Below, piece by piece: positions 9,153 to 17,427 of a DNA stretch of 64,000 nt (the first letter of the stretch is position 1; every line of letters begins with the position of its first letter). A program made the position numbers and the translations under genes. The DNA is from an uncultured Sulfolobales archaeon (GTDB lineage: Archaea; Thermoproteota; Thermoprotei_A; Sulfolobales; NBVN01). Below the pieces are notes generated by a model, which did not search any database, was not told the DNA's origin, and was given only the letters and a program-made list of their open reading frames with translations. The stretch spans positions 1-64,000 of the forward strand of contig CALJEN010000003.1 in assembly GCA_938073905.1 (NCBI GenBank), given 5' to 3'.

Positions 9153-10661
9153 GTGCTGGCGGTCTTGGCGTTCTTGGTACTGCCTCAGATTGCCGTAGCC
9201 GGCAGACACCTGGACAGAGCTCCCGAGGAGTACCTCAAGGAGGCCTTGGCCGTTGAGGTGTTGCTCTCCTGGTCGAGGGCCTGCCCCGGCGCCGGGGTCT
9301 GGCGCGGAGCAGCCCCCTGGGACGCTCGGGGCGTTCGATCGCTGGTGGAGGAGCTGGCGAAGTCCCTCCTCCACAGCACCACTCCGGCGGTCCTCGTAGT
9401 GGGCGGCGTGCACCTGAAGGCCCTCGTGCTACTGATCAACGGCTCCGAGGAGCTGCCCCCGAGCGTCCTGGAGAGAGCGATCCTGAACTCTATATCGAGC
9501 CTGGTCTCGGCCGGAGCGCCATACCACCTAGTCGACGAAGCCCTGAGTAGTCCGTCAACCAGCTCCCTGCTTAAGCTGCTCGCCTACTCCACCAGAGTCC
9601 CAGGCGTTGGCCGGTGCCTCGAGGGCCTCGCACCCAAGATAGTCTCCTTCTGCGTGTACGTTGAGAGGGGTGACATAGAGAGAGCGAGGGCCCTCGCCGA
9701 GGAGGTCTTGAACGCGGGGTCCGCGCTCTTCGGCATAGTCATGGCCTCCGTCCTAGACGGAGCTCCTAGGTACGGACGCTGGACGCCCGCGCTGGAAGAC
9801 CTCCCGGAGGAGTTCGCCGAGAAGCTCGTAGCCGTCCTCAGAGAGCACAACATCAGCATCGGGGAGGTCCTCGCTAGGTACAGCATAGCGGAGCTCGCGG
9901 AGCTCTACGAGAAGCTGATCGGCGCTGCGGGAGCGGGCCTGGTGCTCGGGAGCGAGACGTCCTCGGCGAGCGGCCCCGGACAGCTCGGCGGACTCCCCCC
10001 GGGGGCTGGTGTTGACGAGGACGTGCTACGCCCTGCGATCGTGGGTTCCCAGGGAGCCAGCGCGGGCGACCCGGTGACCGGCACCGGGAGCGGAGGGGCT
10101 CTCAGCGAGCTCCAGGTGAGGGAGCTACTGAGCAGAATACCGTCGAGGGTCCTGGCCTCGGCTATCAGTATCGTCAGGAGTGCGAGCTTCAGAGAGCAGC
10201 TGGATATGGGCGTCGAGCCGAGGCGAGAGGTCCAGCGCGCTAGCCCGGTGGGTCGAGAGAGGGCTCCCGAACTGGTGCTGGCGCTCGCGGCTGTCGCGGT
10301 GGCCGCCTCGGTAGGGGGTCTCTACCACCTCGCCCTACGCAGTAGCAGGGCCGGCTCGCTCCCCCAGATCGTGGGACGGGAACTCGGCGTCGAGGCCAGC
10401 TCCACCGCGGATCTGGGTCCCGCTGTGAGGCTCTTCTGGAGAGTGGTGAGTCGGCTAGCGAGCGCGGTCGACGTAAAGATCCTGCCTTCGGACACTCACC
10501 GCGAGATAGTGGAGAAGCTGGGATCACGGGTGGACGACTTGACCTCGGCGGGTCTGAGGAGGCTGGGCAAGCTGTACGAGACAGCCAGGTACTCTCGTGA
10601 GAAGCTAGGAGGGGTCGTCGAGAGAGAGCTAGAGAGCCTGAGGAGGTTCCTGGGGGAGTAG
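9153..10661 (+). CDS. membrane-anchored protein with C-terminal DUF4129-like region
   Basis: N-terminal signal-like segment, late TM (LVLALAAVAVAASVGGLYHLAL), C-terminal DUF4129-like helix; divergent from the MoxR/DUF58 pair. Confidence 0.65.
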   Translation: MLAVLAFLVLPQIAVAGRHLDRAPEEYLKEALAVEVLLSWSRACPGAGVWRGAAPWDARGVRSLVEELAKSLLHSTTPAVLVVGGVHLKALVLLINGSEELPPSVLERAILNSISSLVSAGAPYHLVDEALSSPSTSSLLKLLAYSTRVPGVGRCLEGLAPKIVSFCVYVERGDIERARALAEEVLNAGSALFGIVMASVLDGAPRYGRWTPALEDLPEEFAEKLVAVLREHNISIGEVLARYSIAELAELYEKLIGAAGAGLVLGSETSSASGPGQLGGLPPGAGVDEDVLRPAIVGSQGASAGDPVTGTGSGGALSELQVRELLSRIPSRVLASAISIVRSASFREQLDMGVEPRREVQRASPVGRERAPELVLALAAVAVAASVGGLYHLALRSSRAGSLPQIVGRELGVEASSTADLGPAVRLFWRVVSRLASAVDVKILPSDTHREIVEKLGSRVDDLTSAGLRRLGKLYETARYSREKLGGVVERELESLRRFLGE

Positions 10662-10662
10662 G

Positions 10663-11187
10663 TTGGGCACGGAGCTCCTGGGGTCTGTCCTCCGGGCGGC
10701 GCTCTTTCTCCTACCGGCGGTGCTCATAGCCGTGGCCATCGCCCTGACCCCGGAGGCTCCCAGAGCCGTCCTCCGGGCGGCCGTCGGGCTCCTTGCTGCG
10801 GTGGGATACTACGAGGTGCTGCTCTACTCAGCGGGCTATACCTCGAGGCCGGAGCCCGCGATCCCGCTCAGGATACCCCTCGGGAGCCCGAAATCCTCGA
10901 AACTTCTTGAAGCTGCCCTCGTATTCGTCCTCCTCGGAGCATCCTTTAGACTCCTCGAGGGCGCGTTCCGCGAGGACTACCCATTGGTCTTAGCGTCCTC
11001 CGCGGTCGCGGCGTACATCCTGGGTAGACTAGTGAGATCCCTCCTCTCGAGCGGCGGGTTCGCGGGGAGGCTGGTGCTGGTATCGCTGGCCCTGGGGTCT
11101 CTCCACCTGTTCTACTCGGACTCCGACTTCAGGTACCTCCAGAGCCTGCTGAGGCTGGTCGAGGAGGTGGTCAGGAGTGCGCTCTAG
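10663..11187 (+). CDS. membrane protein
   Basis: Hydrophobic TM segments; tightly packed between neighbours. Confidence 0.6.
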   Translation: MGTELLGSVLRAALFLLPAVLIAVAIALTPEAPRAVLRAAVGLLAAVGYYEVLLYSAGYTSRPEPAIPLRIPLGSPKSSKLLEAALVFVLLGASFRLLEGAFREDYPLVLASSAVAAYILGRLVRSLLSSGGFAGRLVLVSLALGSLHLFYSDSDFRYLQSLLRLVEEVVRSAL

Positions 11188-11335
11188 CCCGACGAGGTAC
11201 CTGGAGACCGTGGCAATCGCGACCCTCCTCGCTGCGATACTGCTAGCTATGGTGGAGCGGTACGTGGCCTCGGTGGTGGCCCTGCTCTGCGGCATAGCAG
11301 TGCTCTCGTACCTGTCCGAGAGGGGGAGGAGTTGA
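11177..11335 (+). CDS. small membrane protein (about 52 aa)
   Basis: GTG start overlapping the upstream stop; VRSSPTRYLETVAIATLLAAILLAMVERYVASVVALLCGIAVLSYLSERGRS; stop overlaps next start (TTGA); below ORF-track cutoff. Confidence 0.55.
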   Translation: MRSSPTRYLETVAIATLLAAILLAMVERYVASVVALLCGIAVLSYLSERGRS

Positions 11336-12417
11336 GAGCGAGGGTCCTCACACTCGCGCTGCTCGCGGTAATCCTGCTCCTACCGCTCGCCGTCGAGAGG
11401 GAGGCGGCCTACAGGTCACCGTCCGGAGCGTCTCCCCTCAACGCGGGTCCCGATGGCACGTCGGAGCTCGTGGAGGCCCTCTCCGAGCAGGGGTACGCCG
11501 TAGTCGTCGTGGACTCCTGGACCGACGAGCTGAGGCACCTCGACCCCTGCCTTCTCGTAGTGGTCTCGCCGGAGCTGCCGTACTCCGACCGGGAGCTGGA
11601 GGTCATCCGCAGGCTCGCGGAGTCCGGGGTCAACGTGCTCGTGGCCGACGAGGGTGCTCACTCCAACAGGATCCTGGAGCACCTCGGCGTGCCCGCGAGG
11701 ATCTCGGGCAGGGCCGTGCTCGCGAAGGGCGAACAGGTCTTCCAGGCCACCATCAGGGTCGGCGGAGTAGAGCTGGACGTGGTGTACGCCTACCCCTCCG
11801 CGGTGGACGCCCGAGGAGACGTCGAGGTCGTGGCTCGAGCCGGGAGCGATGTTCTGGCGGTCGCGTACGACGCTGGCAGTCACAGGGTCCTCGTGGTGGG
11901 AGACGGGACTATCCTGACCAACGCCCTGCTCAGGCCCCGGAACGCTCTCAACCGAAACTTCGTGTTCGCCCTCCACGCAGTGAGGAGCATGTGCCCGGCG
12001 GGGGCAGGCGCGGTACTCGTCGAGGGCTCCAAGTACCCCCTGAGGCCTCCACAGTTCTCAGGAGCCGAGACCCCGCTCGCCGCCTACCTCGACCCGGCCA
12101 GCAGGGTCCTCGGCGTACTGCTCCTGCTGCTGGCGGTCGGCTACGTTGTTCCGCTGAGGTCCAGACCCGCTGCTGGGGGTGCTGCGTGGCGGAGGAGAGT
12201 CCCGGAGGCCTACGAGGTCGCCAGGCTCATCTGCGAAGACGAGGAGCTCTCGAGAATCTTCTCCGAGAACTGCCGCCTCTTCGCGGAGACACGCAGAGCC
12301 CGGCCGCTGCTGGACGCAGTGGCGGCTACCTCGAGGGGAGACAGGGGGCTGGCTACCAGGGTGCTGAGGGTCCTACTCGAGAGGGGGGAGCGAGCCAGAG
12401 CGGGGGCGACTCCCTAG
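11332..12417 (+). CDS. DUF4350-type membrane protein
   Basis: SPLNAGPDGTSELVEALSEQGYAV...VVVSPELPYSDRELEVIRRLAESGVNVLVADEG; late TM; MoxR/DUF58/DUF4129/DUF4350 neighbourhood. Confidence 0.7.
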   Translation: MRARVLTLALLAVILLLPLAVEREAAYRSPSGASPLNAGPDGTSELVEALSEQGYAVVVVDSWTDELRHLDPCLLVVVSPELPYSDRELEVIRRLAESGVNVLVADEGAHSNRILEHLGVPARISGRAVLAKGEQVFQATIRVGGVELDVVYAYPSAVDARGDVEVVARAGSDVLAVAYDAGSHRVLVVGDGTILTNALLRPRNALNRNFVFALHAVRSMCPAGAGAVLVEGSKYPLRPPQFSGAETPLAAYLDPASRVLGVLLLLLAVGYVVPLRSRPAAGGAAWRRRVPEAYEVARLICEDEELSRIFSENCRLFAETRRARPLLDAVAATSRGDRGLATRVLRVLLERGERARAGATP

Positions 12418-12446
12418 AACCGGAGGCCGCCTGTTCCGACCCGCGC

Positions 12447-13190
12447 CTAGACCCTGCCGCTCAAAAGTATCTCGGCTAGTCTGGCTAGGTGTCTCGGGTC
12501 TATGCCCAGGCTCTTCAGCTTCTCCACGACTCTCCGCACGTCGTACTCCACCCTCCGGAACTCCACCTCCATGGTCTCCGCATTGAAGACGGCGTAGGCC
12601 GCTCTCGGGTCTCCGTCTCTGGGCTGTCCGACGCTCCCCGGGTTCAGAACCCTGGTGGACCCGACCCCGAACTCCGCCTGGAGATGCGTGTGGCCGACGA
12701 CCACGAGGTCGGCGCTGACCGGCCTGGGCCTAGCAGCATAGGGAGAGGGGGTTAGCGCCAGCAGGATCTCCTCCCGGGGCAGGGTTGGCAGCAGGTAGCC
12801 GTAGAGCCTGTTCCTGGGCGACCCGTGGACCGCGAGGACTCTCGAGCTCCCGATCTCGAGCTCCCGAGCAGTCGGCAGGGACTTGAGCCACTCGACCTGG
12901 TCTTCCGATACCAACCTCAGAGAGACCGCCCGGCGGGTGTACTCGCTCAGCTCGTGGAGCTCGGGAGCGCACCTGCAATCGGCACCGTAGGCCACGGCGT
13001 GGTCGTGGTTCCCCATGATGACCAGGTCTGGCCTCAGCTCCCTGATGGCGTCCACGACCAGGTGGGGCTCTGGACCGTAGTCGACCAGGTCTCCGAGGAT
13101 CCAGAGGTAGTCCCACCTGCCGGCGCCCTCCAGCACAGCCCTGAGAGCGTCGTAGTTGCCGTGGACGTCCGAGAGTATCAGCACCCTCAT
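12447..13190 (-). CDS. metallophosphoesterase (YfcE/MJ0936-like)
   Basis: MRVLILSDVHGNYDALRAVL, GDLVDYGP, GNHD, VVGHTH, NPGSVGQPRDG motifs; ATG at 13190 preferred over the longer ORF. Confidence 0.92.
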   Translation of the reverse strand: MRVLILSDVHGNYDALRAVLEGAGRWDYLWILGDLVDYGPEPHLVVDAIRELRPDLVIMGNHDHAVAYGADCRCAPELHELSEYTRRAVSLRLVSEDQVEWLKSLPTARELEIGSSRVLAVHGSPRNRLYGYLLPTLPREEILLALTPSPYAARPRPVSADLVVVGHTHLQAEFGVGSTRVLNPGSVGQPRDGDPRAAYAVFNAETMEVEFRRVEYDVRRVVEKLKSLGIDPRHLARLAEILLSGRV

Positions 13191-13290
13191 ACGGGTTCCG
13201 AAGATGCTTGCGGTGAGTCGGTTAAATCTCCCCCGGAAGCTCTCGCCCGCGCCTGGGCAGAGTTCCCGGGAAGAGGGGAGCACTGTCAGA

Positions 13291-13369
13291 TGGTGCGGCG
13301 GCCGGGATTCGAACCCGGGACCTCCGGCGTGGCAGGCCGGCGTCCTAGACCAGGCTAGACGACCGCCGC
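13291..13369 (-). tRNA. tRNA-Gly(GCC), CCA encoded
   Basis: Cloverleaf on - strand: acceptor GCGGCGG/CCGCCGC, anticodon arm CCGGC-CTGCCAC-GCCGG, T arm CCGGG-TTCGAAT-CCCGG, 3' A-CCA. Confidence 0.95.
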
Positions 13370-13395
13370 CACGCCCTCTTCTACACGGTGACTTT

Positions 13396-14097
13396 TTAAC
13401 TTGTTCCCCCCAGCTCCTCGAGAACCTCCGGGAGCCTCCTGAGGCTGTCGACCACGTACGCCGCCCTTCCTAGCCTCACGACGCCTACGGGCGAGTCCCT
13501 CCTGACCAGGACGGCCTTGGCTCCGGACACGAGGGCGCCCGCTAGGTCGTTCTCCGGGGAGTCGCCCACGTGCACCAGCTCCCCCACGGACACTCCCAGT
13601 CTCCCGGCTACGTACTCGAAGATCTCCCTGCTAGGCTTCTGGAGCCCCACCTCGTCCGAGAACACGGTCAGGTCGAAGTGCTTCAGGAGCCCGTTCCTGT
13701 GCAGGACGTACCTCGTGACCATGCCTGGCCAGAACATGACGTTCCCGAGCGCCGCGACCGGGTACCCGGCCGCCTTGACCGCCGCGACGGCCTCCGCAGA
13801 GTCCGGGTAGGAGAGTCGGGAGACCTCCGGGTCGTCCACGGTCTCCACGAGGGCCTGGAAGAGGGTCTCCGCGGAGATGCCGAGCCTCCTGGAGAAGAAC
13901 TCGGCGGAGTCCACTATTATCCTGCTGAAGCCCCCTCCCAGCCTGACCGAGAGGGCCTCGCTGTAGGCCCTCAGCAGGAGCTCGTAGACCTCCTCCTGCC
14001 TCCTGCCGCAGAGGGACGATATCTTCCCGGACATGACCGCGTAGAACTTCGAGAGGTCTAGGAGGGTGCCCCATATGTCGAAGGACACGGCTCTCAA
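13396..14097 (-). CDS. HAD-superfamily hydrolase
   Basis: VSFDIWGTLLD motif I; VFSDEVGLQKPSREIFEYVAGRLG; VHVGDSPENDLAGAL. Confidence 0.9.
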   Translation of the reverse strand: MRAVSFDIWGTLLDLSKFYAVMSGKISSLCGRRQEEVYELLLRAYSEALSVRLGGGFSRIIVDSAEFFSRRLGISAETLFQALVETVDDPEVSRLSYPDSAEAVAAVKAAGYPVAALGNVMFWPGMVTRYVLHRNGLLKHFDLTVFSDEVGLQKPSREIFEYVAGRLGVSVGELVHVGDSPENDLAGALVSGAKAVLVRRDSPVGVVRLGRAAYVVDSLRRLPEVLEELGGTS

Positions 14098-14298
14098 GGC
14101 TGTCGCCCCGCGTAACTGAGCACCGCGAGCTTAATAGTAACTCGTGGAGGAGTGCCAGCACCGGACTGGGGACTCCCCGCCCGGGGGTACTTCGCAGGAC
14201 CGGGAGGCTCTACCGGAGGCTCGCGGAGGTCTCAGTGCATCGCGGCCGAGCCGAGGGCCTCCGGGAGTGGGCCGAGGCCGGTGCTCGGCGGCCGTTGT

Positions 14299-14326
14299 CG
14301 CGTAGTCAACACTTTATGACTACGCG
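14299..14326. repeat. perfect 10-bp inverted repeat overlapping tnpB stop codon (CGCGTAGTCA-acacttta-TGACTACGCG)
   Basis: Read directly; arms 14299-14308 and 14317-14326; tnpB TGA is at 14306-14308. Confidence 0.9.
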
Positions 14327-15481
14327 TTCCACCTCGGCCCAGGAGGCCTCGGTGGCCTTCGGGGGCAACGGAGGCTCCCCACATCCTGGGGCTCTCCTCA
14401 GCAGGTTCAGGCAGGCGGCTACATCCCTATCGCTCTCGTAACCGCACCTCCCGCACCTCGAGACCCTGCGCCCATTCGGTGCTAGCCTCCCACCGCATAC
14501 CGGGCACAGGGTGGAGCTGTGCTTCGGGTCCACGTAGACGACGGGCAGCCCGGCCAGCCGAGCCTTGTACTCTACGTAGAACTGGAGCCTCCTGAACGGT
14601 AGCGAGTGGAGCCTCCTGTTCAACCTCCTGCCGTACCTTATCCGCGCCCTCATGTGCTTCAGGTCCTCCAGGACTATCCCGAACCCGTGCTGTTTGGCGA
14701 ACTCCACGAGCCTCCTCGAGAGCTTGTGGAGCAGGTCTCTGACCCTGTTCCTCTCGCGCTTGGAGTACCTGGCCATCAGCCTCTCGGAGGTCTTAGGTTT
14801 GAGCTTGGAGAGCTCCTGTATCCTCCGCCTCTTCTCGAAGTACGCGCTCCTGATCTCCCTGAGGTTGGTCTCGAGCCTCAGGACGCGGAGATCCGCGCTG
14901 ACCGCCGTTACGTTCGTCTCGTTGACGTCCACAGCGACCCAACCCCTCGGCTCCACCTGGGCCACCGCTTTCCTGAACGGGACGTAGACCCTGGTCTCGT
15001 TTATAGTGATCTCCCCGACCTTCAGCTTCCCGGCCCTCCACTCCTCGATGAACCTCCTCTGGTAGTCCCCGTACCTCAGCCTGACGTAGAGGAACTCCCC
15101 GGGTCTAACCGAGATCCTTACCGCGTCGCCCTGGTACCTCACCAGCTCCGGGTCCAGCCTCATGAAGAGCTTCTCGGCGACCGGTCTATCGCCTTTGGCC
15201 AGACCTCTGCGCTTGAGCCTCCTGAAGCCCTTGAGCATCGAGGCGGCCACTCGGCACGCCGAGTGGCAGAAGTGGGTGGAGTAGTTCCACCTGGACTTCC
15301 ACTCGCCGTAGACGAGCTTCCTCAGAGCGTAGTAGCTCGTCACGTTGTGCTCCAGAGCCTTCCCGACGCAGAAGTTAACCATGTCCCTGAAGTCCTCCAG
15401 GAGCCTCCTGAGCTCGCCGCTGGGCTCGTAGCCGAAGGAGACCGTGAGCGTTACCTCCGTTTCCGCCCGGCCTCCCGGCAT
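14306..15481 (-). CDS. tnpB: TnpB family RNA-guided nuclease (IS605 OrfB-like)
   Basis: RuvC-like residues: AVDVNETNVTAV (D), IVLEDLKHMR (E), ESDRDVAACLNL (D); zinc ribbon CPVCGGRLAPNGRRVSRCGRCGYE; DPKHSSTLCP; likely ATG at 15481. Confidence 0.92.
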   Translation of the reverse strand: MPGGRAETEVTLTVSFGYEPSGELRRLLEDFRDMVNFCVGKALEHNVTSYYALRKLVYGEWKSRWNYSTHFCHSACRVAASMLKGFRRLKRRGLAKGDRPVAEKLFMRLDPELVRYQGDAVRISVRPGEFLYVRLRYGDYQRRFIEEWRAGKLKVGEITINETRVYVPFRKAVAQVEPRGWVAVDVNETNVTAVSADLRVLRLETNLREIRSAYFEKRRRIQELSKLKPKTSERLMARYSKRERNRVRDLLHKLSRRLVEFAKQHGFGIVLEDLKHMRARIRYGRRLNRRLHSLPFRRLQFYVEYKARLAGLPVVYVDPKHSSTLCPVCGGRLAPNGRRVSRCGRCGYESDRDVAACLNLLRRAPGCGEPPLPPKATEASWAEVERVVIKC

Positions 15482-15489
15482 ACGCTCCC

Positions 15490-15855
15490 CTACTCCGTCC
15501 GCTTTCTCACCACCGCCTCGTAGCACCTAGTCCTGAGGCACTCGGCGACCAGAGTCCTGACGCAGGCGCTCCGCGAGACCCCCCACCTCTCGGCTAGCTC
15601 GTCGACCCTCCCGATCGTCTCCCTGGACAGGTGCGCGCTGAGCCCCGCGATCCACTTGGGCCTCGGCTCGCTACCGTAGCACTCGGTCTTGAGGCAGGCG
15701 GTGACCAGCATCCGGAGGATCACACCGCGCGGGACTCCCAGCTCCCTGGACAGCCCGTCCACCTGCTCGAGCTCCTCCCTAGTCAGGTAGACGGAGACCC
15801 CCTTGAGCCGCCTGCCCCGCGGCCTGCCCCTGGGTCGCTCGGACTGGCCGGACAC
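15490..15855 (-). CDS. tandem ribbon-helix-helix (CopG/Arc-like) DNA-binding protein, directly upstream of tnpB
   Basis: Two related about 40-aa units: VSVYLTREELEQVDGLSRELGVPRGVILRMLVTACLKTECYG and LSAHLSRETIGRVDELAERWGVSRSACVRTLVAECLRTRCYE; TATA TTTATAAAC just upstream. Confidence 0.7.
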   Translation of the reverse strand: MSGQSERPRGRPRGRRLKGVSVYLTREELEQVDGLSRELGVPRGVILRMLVTACLKTECYGSEPRPKWIAGLSAHLSRETIGRVDELAERWGVSRSACVRTLVAECLRTRCYEAVVRKRTE

Positions 15856-15944
15856 TGTCCTCGAGTTTCTGAGAGTTTCGGGGTTTATAAACTTTCGCTA
15901 TCGTTGTCGTATAGTGTTGGGAAGGGGTATATAAGGTTTACTGT

Positions 15945-17177
15945 TCAGGAACTGCATCCGAACCCGGCCCTGCTAGCGAGAGCCTCTCTTAGTGCCACAA
16001 CGACAACCGCGACCAGGACGGAGAGAGCTAGGGCTGTCGCGAGTGGGACGAGCCACCAATCTGCCGCAGCGGCCCGACCGGGAGCTTCGCCGGTGTCCGC
16101 GTCCGGTGGCGTCGGGCTCGCGGACCCGGGGAGGCCGAGCGTCGAGTTTATGAATAGCTCGAGGGATCCCGCGTCGAACACGCGGGGGTCTTCGGGGCTC
16201 AGCACGACCATCAGCTGCCTGCCGGCGAGTGCCCTGTGTAGGCTCTCCACGTCCTCTATGCTCTCCCTAGTGACCTCCACGCCCTTGGTTAGGCCCCAGA
16301 TAACGAAGGGCTGCGTCAGCAGGGAGCCCGCCAGGAGGTCGAGGGAGATCCAGCCGTAGCCCGGGACGTACGCCAGGACGAACGCGTGGGGGCCTCCGTC
16401 CCTAAAGACGTACTCGAACGTCCCGATGGTGGACTCCATAGAGAAGTTCGGGATCGCGGTGAAGCCGTAGGCTATGACCGCTGGGATCCCGTAGGACCAC
16501 AGGAGGGAGACGAGGAGCCTGCTCATGTCGTCGCAGTCCCCCCTCCTGCTCTCGACGACCTCCTCGAGGGTCCTGGGGAGCAGCCTAGCCTCGTACTCGA
16601 TGTACTGGGAGGCGTAGACGAACCTTGCCGCGTAGGCCGAGACCACCAGGGGGTATCTGGAGACGTTCTCGACCAGGGGGTACCAGCCGAAGCCCCTCAG
16701 CCAGTCCTCGAAGTCCCGCTTCACCGAGCTCCTGACGATCTCCGGGGGGTCTCCCAGGAACTCCTCCTGCTCCGGATCGAGCCGCGCTGCCTCCCACGTG
16801 CTCCAGAGAGCCCCCGCCGGGTTCGAGAAGACCTCCCTCAGCAGCGATAGGCTGGAGGCGAAGTCCGGGGAGCACGTGCGGACCTCGAAGACCGCGTAGG
16901 CGTATAGCGGGGAGCCGGGGACTACCTCGATGGAGCACCCCAGTCCGCTGGCGCAGCTCGCACCCCTCGCTGCGACCAGCCTCACGGTCTGGTTGAGGCC
17001 CAGAGAGCTGAAGTTGGTCGGGGACTCTAGGTAGAGGGTCCCCCTGTAGCTGCTGTTGGGATGGATCAGCACGGCGTTGACGAAGTACACGACGGTGCAC
17101 GTGGTAGAGGCGGGGAGGCCAGCGACCAAGGCCTGCGCGGTGAGAGCTACTACCAGATACACCGCCGGGAGCTTCAC
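15945..17177 (-). CDS. transglutaminase-like domain protein, signal peptide and C-terminal TM
   Basis: SRRGDCDDMSRLLVSLLWSYGIPAVIAYGF...PHAFVLAYVPGYGWISLDL = Cys/His/Asp transglutaminase core. Confidence 0.85.
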   Translation of the reverse strand: MKLPAVYLVVALTAQALVAGLPASTTCTVVYFVNAVLIHPNSSYRGTLYLESPTNFSSLGLNQTVRLVAARGASCASGLGCSIEVVPGSPLYAYAVFEVRTCSPDFASSLSLLREVFSNPAGALWSTWEAARLDPEQEEFLGDPPEIVRSSVKRDFEDWLRGFGWYPLVENVSRYPLVVSAYAARFVYASQYIEYEARLLPRTLEEVVESRRGDCDDMSRLLVSLLWSYGIPAVIAYGFTAIPNFSMESTIGTFEYVFRDGGPHAFVLAYVPGYGWISLDLLAGSLLTQPFVIWGLTKGVEVTRESIEDVESLHRALAGRQLMVVLSPEDPRVFDAGSLELFINSTLGLPGSASPTPPDADTGEAPGRAAAADWWLVPLATALALSVLVAVVVVALREALASRAGFGCSS

Positions 17178-17427
17178 CCAACCACCGCTTAGCGCGGTGT
17201 CCCAGTCCTTAAATACTGCTCCGGGAGAGCTCCCGGAGTTGAGCTTCTTCGCGCCTCACCGAGCTCGGCTCCCTTCGAGGGGAACCCTTAACTCCCCACG
17301 TCCCAAGGAACTCCTCCCGGGTACCGACCGCTCCCCTTAGGTCTCCACTGCGGCACCTGAGTTCGGAGCGGCTCTCCTCGATCCCCCGGTGCTTATCCGC
17401 GCGTATCGATGTCTAAGCCTCTCTGCT

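Larger units (their letters stand above)
14292..15914 (-). mobile_element. IS200/IS605-like (TnpA-less) element carrying tandem-RHH gene plus tnpB; ends proposed from a shared end motif
   Basis: + strand CGTTGTCGCGTAGT (14293-14306) and CGTTGTCGTATAGT (15902-15915) occur at both ends in the same orientation; hairpin CTATCG-TTGT-CG(T)ATAG at 15898-15914; 10-bp hairpin overlapping the tnpB stop. Confidence 0.55.

Noticed and set aside
15926-15936. TATATAAGG on + strand as a promoter running antisense into the transglutaminase gene
   Set aside because: Could be chance or part of the element left flank; no downstream gene on that strand to support it.
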